Positions 40,672-47,406 of a stretch of DNA of 64,000 nucleotides are shown here, in pieces (position 1 is the stretch's first letter; every line of letters begins with the position of its first letter). The notes below the pieces were generated by a model, which made no database searches, was not told where the DNA came from, and worked only from the letters and a program-made list of their open reading frames with translations. The stretch covers positions 186,001 through 250,000 of the forward strand of contig NZ_LZEW01000001.1 in NCBI RefSeq assembly GCF_001676155.1, read 5' to 3'. The translations under genes were made by a program, and so were the position numbers. Source of the stretch: Morganella psychrotolerans (GTDB lineage: Bacteria; Pseudomonadota; Gammaproteobacteria; Enterobacterales; Enterobacteriaceae).

Positions 40672-40789
40672 CACGTTTTTACGTCAATGTCCACGCTTGT
40701 TTTATTTATAATCACTCAGGTAAATCACTGCATCATTCAGGCAGTGAATGTCAGCGAATAATAATTGTATTTTTCGGGATACTTTCCTG

Positions 40790-41233
40790 CTAAATAATCA
40801 ATGCATTTCCGCAATTTCCGCAAATGAATCGTTCCGGAGAGTATTTAGTCGCAAGCATATGAGATAAGGGGGCAATCTGTCGTTTTGAATAACAGCAAGG
40901 GCAGAAGTAGTGCTCATTTGAGGTTTCATCAGATTTTTCTTTACTGACATAAACTAAAGTACCGGATCTTAGTATAAGAGGTTCGTAATGTGCTTCATTG
41001 GTATTAAATTCATTGTGGTAGCGTACTTTTAACTCAAATGTAATGGCTTTTTCTTCAAATGAATTCAGTGACTGAACAAGTAACAGTGCATTATCTCTGC
41101 ATGCAATCCCGTTACGAAGTAAATGGGTATACACCGCTTTCACATCAGCAGGTGTTTTGGCTTCTGATAAATCAGAAATTAGCTTAAGCATTTCATTATG
41201 AAGTTCTGTTGATTTTTCTTTTTCGGTGTTCAT
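40790..41233 (-). CDS. Zinc-ribbon protein of unknown function
   Basis: 147 aa. The C terminus has two CxxC knuckles: FCPCCYSKRQ and FICGNCGNALII, about 30 residues apart. The N-terminal two-thirds is helical and charged, with no motif recognised. No export signal. Function unknown. Confidence 0.72.
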   Translation of the reverse strand: MNTEKEKSTELHNEMLKLISDLSEAKTPADVKAVYTHLLRNGIACRDNALLLVQSLNSFEEKAITFELKVRYHNEFNTNEAHYEPLILRSGTLVYVSKEKSDETSNEHYFCPCCYSKRQIAPLSHMLATKYSPERFICGNCGNALII

Positions 41234-41564
41234 TAAATGATTTTCTCCGGTGTAATAGTGGCTATATTAGCGGATTTTTTTCTTTCTGACGAGAGTACAG
41301 ATACGTATGCCTTGCCGGATAGGTGTATTCTTAATAGGTAGTGATTCTTCTGTTCCCTGCGTTATTGTGTTATCAGGCAGAGTGGTTGTAAATCAACGGG
41401 ATATATATCTTTATGGTTTGTCGTTTATTTTTCATTGCACTATAAAATATTGAAAATGTTATTTTGTTTAAAGTGAAACATATCTATATATAGATGATTA
41501 TTATCTGCTAGACTTAAAACTATCAGGTCGGGTAATGGATGCCTGTCATAAAGTGGAAAGTATA
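41234..41564. other. Gene-free AT-rich spacer
   Basis: 331 bp between the zinc-ribbon gene and the lipoprotein, divergent promoters presumably inside. I see no gene, repeat or clear motif. Confidence 0.5.
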
Positions 41565-41948
41565 ATGAAAAAGAGTCTGATTTTTGTTTTAGGTATTTTA
41601 TTTTTATCTGGTTGCCAGAGTAAGGATCAGGTGTCTGAAAATGAAACTGTTTCAGATAAAGCATCTGATAAATGGGGAAATTGCCTGGTACGTTATACTG
41701 TCGGGAAGGCAGCTATTACGGCTGACAGCAAACAGGTTATTGTCGATGATGCGTATACGACCTGCAAAAAAGAAATGAATGAGGCTATTGAGGTGTTAGT
41801 TGCTGATTTATCAGCGGATAAGTCAGTTTCTGAACCGATGAAACAAGCGGCAAGACAAAAAGCGGTCGAGTTATTAGAGGTCGGTTATAAAAATGAGATT
41901 GTACCTGAGTTATATTCGGCTATTGATGAAATAAGAAAATTGAACTAG
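41565..41948 (+). CDS. Small lipoprotein
   Basis: 127 aa from the ATG at 41565, chosen because MKKSLIFVLGILFLSGCQSK is a complete lipoprotein signal with lipobox LSGC; the upstream in-frame ATG at 41535 would put charged residues in front. Mature part is helical, charged, with C-x(25)-C (WGNCL and TTCKKE). Function unknown. Confidence 0.78.
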   Translation: MKKSLIFVLGILFLSGCQSKDQVSENETVSDKASDKWGNCLVRYTVGKAAITADSKQVIVDDAYTTCKKEMNEAIEVLVADLSADKSVSEPMKQAARQKAVELLEVGYKNEIVPELYSAIDEIRKLN

Positions 41949-42206
41949 TGGCAACTGTACATAACCAGCGGTCAGTGTAATGTGTTTATAGCATATGTAA
42001 TTTTCTGTATTTTTTTTATCGGAGAGAATGTCACATAAAAAATCTGCCAGAGTTATCCACTATAAACTGTGAATATTAAAAATATAATCAATAAAATGAA
42101 AGTATCATGCCCTTTATTTAAGAAAAGAATAATACATAATATTAGTGTATGATTATTGGTCGGAATTTAATTAAAATATATGGAAATATAAGGTCAAAGG
42201 TGTTTT

Positions 42207-42647
42207 ATGGATAATGTATCGTCACAGAATGTTCAGATTCATGAATTTGTGGAACGGTTAAAAACAATTTCGGGGCAACAGTTTTTACGTTATCTGAATG
42301 AGAAAAAGATTAAAACAACGTGTCAGATGTGCGGACATAATGGTAAACAGGTTATTGATGAAACCAATTATACCACGGCACAGGATCGCCTTGAGAATAG
42401 AGAGCCGCACACATTTGTTACCTTTTTTTACCATACGCCGGGGATACCCGTTGACAGTACAAATAATTATTATTATCGGCTGACGTGTGATAACTGTGGC
42501 TTTATTACACAGCATAGTGCCAAACATGTATTGAGATGGCTGGATGAAAAAGAACATTTTGATCAAGAGTTAGTGCTCGCTATGCAGACAGAAGAAAAAC
42601 CGGAAATAATGACAGAGAATGTACCCGCCGGTGAAACTGAAAAATAA
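42207..42647 (+). CDS. Zinc-ribbon protein of unknown function
   Basis: 146 aa. Two CxxC pairs, TTCQMCGHNG at about 32 and LTCDNCGFITQH at about 90, should bind one zinc. No signal peptide; acidic tail. No family recognised. Confidence 0.72.
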   Translation: MDNVSSQNVQIHEFVERLKTISGQQFLRYLNEKKIKTTCQMCGHNGKQVIDETNYTTAQDRLENREPHTFVTFFYHTPGIPVDSTNNYYYRLTCDNCGFITQHSAKHVLRWLDEKEHFDQELVLAMQTEEKPEIMTENVPAGETEK

Positions 42648-42657
42648 TTGATTTTTT

Positions 42658-42694
42658 AGCTGAACACCGGATATTTTTGCATTGGTGTTCAGCT
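42658..42694 (+). terminator. Hairpin after the zinc-ribbon gene
   Basis: AGCTGAACACC pairs perfectly with GGTGTTCAGCT across a 15-nt loop; the T run is weak. Confidence 0.55.
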
Positions 42695-42850
42695 CTGTTT
42701 TATTGCATACATACACCAGTCTTGATTTACTCATCATCTTCTTGCAATTTAACCAGAATGTTATGATTTTTTAGAACTTTACTTTGAGCGGCTGACAGGG
42801 TTATATGTTATACGCAGAAATACCTGTAATAAAAATAAACGGAGGGGTGT

Positions 42851-43033
42851 ATGGAAGATGGTTTAATGGTAATTGCCGCATTAGCACTGATTGCATTAGT
42901 TGTCGGAGTGATAAAGCCTTCTCTGGTAGGAATGAAGAGTCGGATTGGCGCAGTTATTGGCTATACGATTATTTTTATTATTTTTTTAGTGCCGGCATTG
43001 ATTTTATCACCGGACGGATATTTTCTAAAATAA
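42851..43033 (+). CDS. Two-helix small membrane protein
   Basis: 60 aa. Helices at about 6-24 and 36-53 with LVGMKSRIG between. GGAGG lies 7 nt before the ATG. No family recognised. Confidence 0.68.
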   Translation: MEDGLMVIAALALIALVVGVIKPSLVGMKSRIGAVIGYTIIFIIFLVPALILSPDGYFLK

Positions 43034-43193
43034 AAAATTATTATTTATCGTTATTCAGACATTGTTCAGACATTGTGGAGAGAATTTAATTTAGTGTAAA
43101 TAAGGTAAAGTTAGTTCCTGCCAGATTGACCTTTCCCTTAGGTCAACGTTTATAGTTAATTCCATCAAGCAGATATTAAATACAAAGGAATTA

Positions 43194-43569
43194 ATGATGA
43201 AAAAAAACACTTCTTATTACTGTACTTCTCTCCGGTTTTATCACGTTCGGTGCTGCGGCATCAAATACAATGGTATTGAGCGGGGATATGCACGTTGTCA
43301 GTACACCGGTACAGAAAGAACTGGGTGATTCAATGATGCGTATGCATGATGATATGGCAAAAACACTTTCTGAACAAAATGCCGATATTGCCTTTACTGA
43401 AGGAATGATTGCACATCATAAAGGTGCAGTTGAGATGGCGAAAATAGAATTAAAATACGGTTCTGATGCGGAAATGAGAAAGCTGGCACAGCAAATTATA
43501 GATGCTCAGGGGCCGGAAATAAAACAAATGCAGGATTGGCTGGATAAAAATAAGCCTGCTAAGAAATAA
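43194..43569 (+). CDS. Periplasmic DUF305 protein, frameshift at an A8 run
   Basis: 124 aa if one A is removed at 43200-43207, when the N terminus reads MMKKTLLITVLLSGFITFGA, a Sec signal peptide, continuous with the rest. The DUF305 core is FTEGMIAHHKGAVEMAKIEL and the ending IKQMQDWLDKN. DUF305/CopM-like proteins bind copper through Met and His. As written only the mature part would be read from the ATG at 43270. Confidence 0.82.
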
Positions 43570-43582
43570 TACAATCAATAAT

Positions 43583-43622
43583 ATCACTGCATAATAATAT
43601 ATATTACTATGCAGTGATTTTT
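43583..43622 (+). terminator. Terminator of the DUF305 gene
   Basis: ATCACTGCATA and TATGCAGTGAT pair perfectly around a 14-nt AT loop, then a T run. It insulates the CRISPR operon from upstream genes. Confidence 0.85.
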
Positions 43623-43813
43623 TATTTACGAAACCCTGCCTATTTACCATTTATGTGGTATCAACGTGCTATTCAGATCGCAAAAAAAACATTATATCAG
43701 CTCCGGGTCTCTTTAGTTTATAGACAATTAAAAGGTATCTGCGTATTACATAGTCTGTATTAAAAACTGACTCATATAACGGAATGATTGAGTGTAATCA
43801 TAAGGGATGTACT

Positions 43814-44685
43814 ATGACAGATCCGGCAATTACTGCATTTCTTGCAGAACGTAAAACAGAGTGGTTGAAAAAAAAAACTGAGAGGGTTAACAAAAAAAAA
43901 CGGATATTGATGGGTTAAGGCAATACAGTGAAGTCGTTTTTTCTTTGGCTCAGTGGTTACCGCGTGCGGCAGTACGTGCCGGTCAGATATCCCTTTCGAC
44001 TCATCCGTGTACATTTACGCACCCCTGCGCTCGTCAAAATAGCATGAATACAGGTGGTATTGCCGGTAATAACACGGTTACCGCTGTTATTGCGCAGGCA
44101 AAACAAGAGAATGATGGTTTTTTGCGTTCCGGTAATATACCGACGGAGCCTGATGCGCTGGGTAATGCCGCCGCACTGGATATATACAGATTTCTGATGC
44201 TGAAAATGCAGGATAACCGCACATTACTGACGCATATAGATGAAGAAAGTTCTCTGGCAAAATTACTGTTGAGTCACGGGGACTACAGTGTATTGCGCAA
44301 AGGTTTTCTACAGGTGGTAACCGGTAAAAAATCAGCGGTGACCAGTTCAAAAGTAAAACAAGTTTATTTCCCTGTTTTTGACAATATAGCCGGAGATAAT
44401 TACCATTTACTTTCTGTCCTGACACCATCCGGTATATTGTTTGAATTACGTCGGCGTATTGAGTTTATCAGGCGGTCAGCCGTAGATAAAATAGAACAGA
44501 ATAAGAATAACAAAAGAAATATTGAATCATTCCGAACTATTGATGGCGTTACTATTATCCGGTTTGGCGGAGGTAAACCTCAGAATATTTCTGTGTTTAA
44601 TAATGATAATGCAGGGAAAGCCTGTTTGTTATTATCTGTTCCTCCGGGATTTAAATGTCAGGAGGTGCAGGATAGTGTCCGCTGA
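43814..44685 (+). CDS. csy1: Cas8f (Csy1), C-terminally truncated, frameshift in poly-A runs
   Basis: Large subunit of the type I-F surveillance complex, which recognises the PAM. ATG at 43814 with AAGGGATG before it. Frame is lost near two A runs (43868-43877, ten; 43892-43900, nine) and is restored by removing two A in total. Corrected length is 289 aa, against about 434 in P. aeruginosa Csy1. Family landmarks: QWLPRAAVRAGQISLSTHP, GNAAALDIYRFLMLK, KQVYFPVF...YHLLSVLTPS, RFGGGKPQNISVFNN. It stops right after SVPPGF..., exactly where the C-terminal helical bundle should begin. The stop overlaps the csy2 start by 11 nt, with csy2's ribosome site AGGAGG inside csy1, so the short form is built into the operon. 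Confidence 0.88.
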
Positions 44686-45586
44686 TTATATTTTACTACC
44701 CCGTATTAATATTCATAATGCAAATGCGTTATCAGGACCATTCACTGTTGGCTTTCCGGCAGTAACTGCCTGGATGGGATTTATTCATGCACTGGGGAGA
44801 AAACTATCAGATGTCGGGTTTCCTTTTATCCGGTTGAGTTACACCGGCATTGTCTGCCACAGTTTTAATTTACAGGTTTATAAGTCACCTGAGGATATAA
44901 CCTATTTGATTACCGGAAAAGGAAAGCCATTAAATAGAAATGGCAGAAAGGCATCATTTATTGAAGAAGCCCGGTGTCATTTAAATGTGTCATTATTTAT
45001 CTATTGCAACCATCAAAATATGGATAAGAGTCGGTTACAGGACGTTGTTTATGATTTATTGCTGACTATGAAAATAGCCGGCGGGGATATATTGTCTGTA
45101 TCAGCACCGGTTATCGGGACGTTGTCGGATGATAACCGTGACAATAATCGTCTGCTGCGCAAAATGATGCCCGGTTATGCATTACTTGAGCGCCGTGACC
45201 TGATGTCGGATGCGATGGATCGCGGAGAAGATGCAATGGATGCACTGCTCAATTATATCGCTGTCACCCGGGAGTATGTCGGAGAAAAAAACAGCAAAGG
45301 GAAGAAAAGAGTTAAATGGCACAACCGGCGTAAAGCGCCGGGGTGGATAATCCCTGTTGTGACCGGTTTTCAGGGTATTTCTGCACCCGGAAATGCGGAA
45401 AATCAGCGGGCAGAGGGCGTTATTCATCGTTTTGCCGAGAGCGTTGTGACATTGGGGGAGTTCAGGCGGGTTGATAAATTACGCCATCCTGCTGATATGT
45501 GGTGGGAGTATTCATATCAAAAAGAAAAAAACCTTTATTTGTGTCAGCAGGTTCGTTCTTATTTTCCGGGCCGGGGAGAACATTGA
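44675..45586 (+). CDS. csy2: Cas5f (Csy2)
   Basis: 303 aa from GTG at 44675, chosen for AGGAGG 9 nt upstream and because the product then starts SADYILLPRINIHNANALSG, matching Csy2 N termini (ISRIKVQNANA). Holds the 5' end of the crRNA beside Cas8f. FTVGFPAVTAWMGFIHALGRKL is the family motif. Overlaps csy3 by 1 nt (TGATG). Confidence 0.9.
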   Translation: MSADYILLPRINIHNANALSGPFTVGFPAVTAWMGFIHALGRKLSDVGFPFIRLSYTGIVCHSFNLQVYKSPEDITYLITGKGKPLNRNGRKASFIEEARCHLNVSLFIYCNHQNMDKSRLQDVVYDLLLTMKIAGGDILSVSAPVIGTLSDDNRDNNRLLRKMMPGYALLERRDLMSDAMDRGEDAMDALLNYIAVTREYVGEKNSKGKKRVKWHNRRKAPGWIIPVVTGFQGISAPGNAENQRAEGVIHRFAESVVTLGEFRRVDKLRHPADMWWEYSYQKEKNLYLCQQVRSYFPGRGEH

Positions 45587-46609
45587 TGGATGAACACAGG
45601 GATGTGGTGTCTGTTTTATCATTTGAGAAAAAATTAGTGCCATCTGATGGTGTTTTTTATGGCACAAATTGGCAGGAGGAGAGTCCGGTTATTCCGCTGA
45701 AATTACAGGAAAAATCAATTCGGGGAACCTTGTCGTTCCGGCAGAAAAAAAGGTCAGAAAGTCAGTTGCCGGAGGCTGGCGGGTATATGGGCAAACCCAA
45801 CTTACAAACAGTGGATACCTGTGCGCTGGGACCGGAGCTGGACTCTCTGTTGTTTCGTTTTACTCTGAAGGTGATTGGCGGGCTTCAGTACCCCTCGGCG
45901 TGTAACAATGCTGCATTCAGGCAGCGTTATGAAAAAGTGGCAGCGGACTATCTGGCACGGGAAAAATGCAGGGAGCAGGGGCATCGCTATGCACTCAATA
46001 TTGCGAATGCCCGCTTTCTTTGGCGTAACCGGGTGGGTGCTGAACATATTGAGGTGGTGGTTAATATCCTTAATAAAGGGCGGGAGCAGCAGTGGCTTTT
46101 TGACGCATGCAGATACAGTATCCGTGATTTTGACCAACGGGATGCTGATATCAGTACTCTGGGTGAAAAAAATAGCACAAGCACTCAGCGGTAATAAAGG
46201 TGCGTTATTACTTGAAATTTCAGCCCGTGTTCAGTTGGGAAGAGGGCAGACGGTGTATCCGAGTGGTGAACTGATACTGAATAAAGGAAAAGGCACTAAA
46301 AGTAAGGTGCTTTATCATATTGACGGAACAGCGGCGATGCATTCACAGAAAATTGGTAATGCATTGCGTTCTGTCGATACCTGGTATCCTGCGTATTCTG
46401 ATCCGCTTAACAGTGCCGGAGCGATTGCAGTTGAGCTGTTTGGTGCGGTGACTCACCTGGGGATGGTCTTTCGCCCGCCCGGCTCCGGACAGGATTTTTA
46501 TACCCTTTTTTATAAGTGGGTGTACGGGGAATTATTACAGGAAAATGAGGAGCACTATGTCGTCGCGGTATTGATCCGCGGAGGGGTATTTGGTGAGGGG
46601 GATAAATAA
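45586..46609 (+). CDS. csy3: Cas7f (Csy3), frameshift at an A7 run
   Basis: Backbone subunit that lines up along the crRNA spacer. 340 aa if one A is removed at 46166-46172, the normal Csy3 length. Landmarks: SVLSFEKKLVPSDGVFYG, KSIRGTLSFRQK, PNLQTVD, PSACNNAAFRQRY, NIANARFLWRNRVGAEHIEV, then after the shift HSQKIGNALRSVDTWYP, FYTLFYKWVYGEL and VLIRGGVFGEGDK. Otherwise complete. Followed by csy4 after 8 bp. Confidence 0.92.
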
Positions 46610-46617
46610 AACAGCAT

Positions 46618-47244
46618 ATGAATTATTATCAGACTATCACTATATTATCTGAGGCGACTGTCTCTCCGGTATTTATCCGGCAAAAAGTCTGGCAGCGAAT
46701 ACATATTGCGCTGGCTGATAATAAAATAGCAAAAAACAGCAGTGCCATTGCTGTTGCATTTCCTGATTATAGTAGCCGGGAGCCTACACCGGGGCACCGG
46801 TTAAGATTGCTGGCAATGAAATATGACGAATTGATAAAACTGAATATAACAGAACGATTAGCGGGTATGTCCGGTTATATTGCAATTAGTCCTGTATTAC
46901 CTGTGCCGGAGCAAAATATACCGGTCAGCTATATCCGTGAGCATGTTAAAGGGCGGGCGCGTATTAACAAAGATATGCAGTTAAAAGCGGTACGGTGGGC
47001 AGTACAAACCGGGCAATCTTTGGATATATGTCTGGCAGCACTGGAAAAATCAATGCCCCGCACCTGTACGTCGCTGCCGTTTATCCGGACAGAATCGTGC
47101 TCAGGACAAATGTCATATCGCCCGTTTCCGTTATTTATCAGACGGTTGGTTTTTAGTTCGTCGCAGCAGGGGGAATTTACCTGCTACGGGCTGAGTCATA
47201 AGCGTGCTGTGCTTTCTGCTGTTGCGACCGTGCCGCATTTCTGA
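46618..47244 (+). CDS. csy4: Cas6f (Csy4) crRNA endoribonuclease
   Basis: 208 aa (187 in P. aeruginosa). Cleaves repeat hairpins and stays on the 3' end. The catalytic His region is WQRIHIALAD (KLHQAL in P. aeruginosa); the serine region TESCSGQ with PFPLFIRRLVF and the ending FTCYGLSHKRAV match the family. The arginine-rich helix is less basic than in P. aeruginosa. The gene ends 5 bp before the first CRISPR repeat. Confidence 0.92.
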   Translation: MNYYQTITILSEATVSPVFIRQKVWQRIHIALADNKIAKNSSAIAVAFPDYSSREPTPGHRLRLLAMKYDELIKLNITERLAGMSGYIAISPVLPVPEQNIPVSYIREHVKGRARINKDMQLKAVRWAVQTGQSLDICLAALEKSMPRTCTSLPFIRTESCSGQMSYRPFPLFIRRLVFSSSQQGEFTCYGLSHKRAVLSAVATVPHF

Positions 47245-47248
47245 TGAT

Positions 47249-47323
47249 ATTTACTGCCACGCAGGCAGCTTAGAAATAATTATGATAGAGAGATTATTTA
47301 CTGCCATACAGGCAGCCGTTCTT
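47249..47323 (+). CRISPR. Two-repeat type I-F array with a 19-nt spacer
   Basis: Repeat 1 (28 nt, 47249-47276) has ATTTACTGCC, loop ACGCA, GGCAGCTTAGAAA, close to the standard I-F repeat. Repeat 2 (47296-47323) has ATTTACTGCC, loop ATACA, GGCAGCCGTTCTT, with a degenerate 3' end as in terminal repeats. Both keep the CTGCC/GGCAG stem that Cas6f binds. The spacer is 19 nt (47277-47295), not the usual 32. Confidence 0.8.
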
Positions 47324-47364
47324 ATTAGATTATGTGTGTTGATACAGCGTGTATTAAAAACAAA

Positions 47365-47401
47365 ACGTCCTTGTCATATGCTACAGGGCAAGGACGTTTT
47401 T
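47365..47401. terminator. Bidirectional terminator between the CRISPR array and the repeat-protein gene
   Basis: ACGTCCTTG and CAAGGACGT pair; A run on one side and T run on the other, so it works for both convergent transcripts. Confidence 0.82.
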
Positions 47402-47406
47402 GTTAT

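Noticed and set aside
43814-44685. Cas8f carrying an HNH nuclease in place of Cas3
   Set aside because: The Cas8f protein is shorter than usual and I see no HNH motif in it or in the neighbouring frames.
43814-47323. CRISPR-associated Tn7-like transposon (type I-F3)
   Set aside because: No tniQ, tnsA, tnsB or tnsC is nearby and Cas8f and Cas5f are separate genes rather than the fusion found in I-F3 systems.
47249-47323. CRISPR-repressed toxin module beside the cas genes
   Set aside because: No small toxin-like ORF with its own promoter is evident near the array, and the first repeat is close to canonical. Kept only as a remote alternative for the short spacer.
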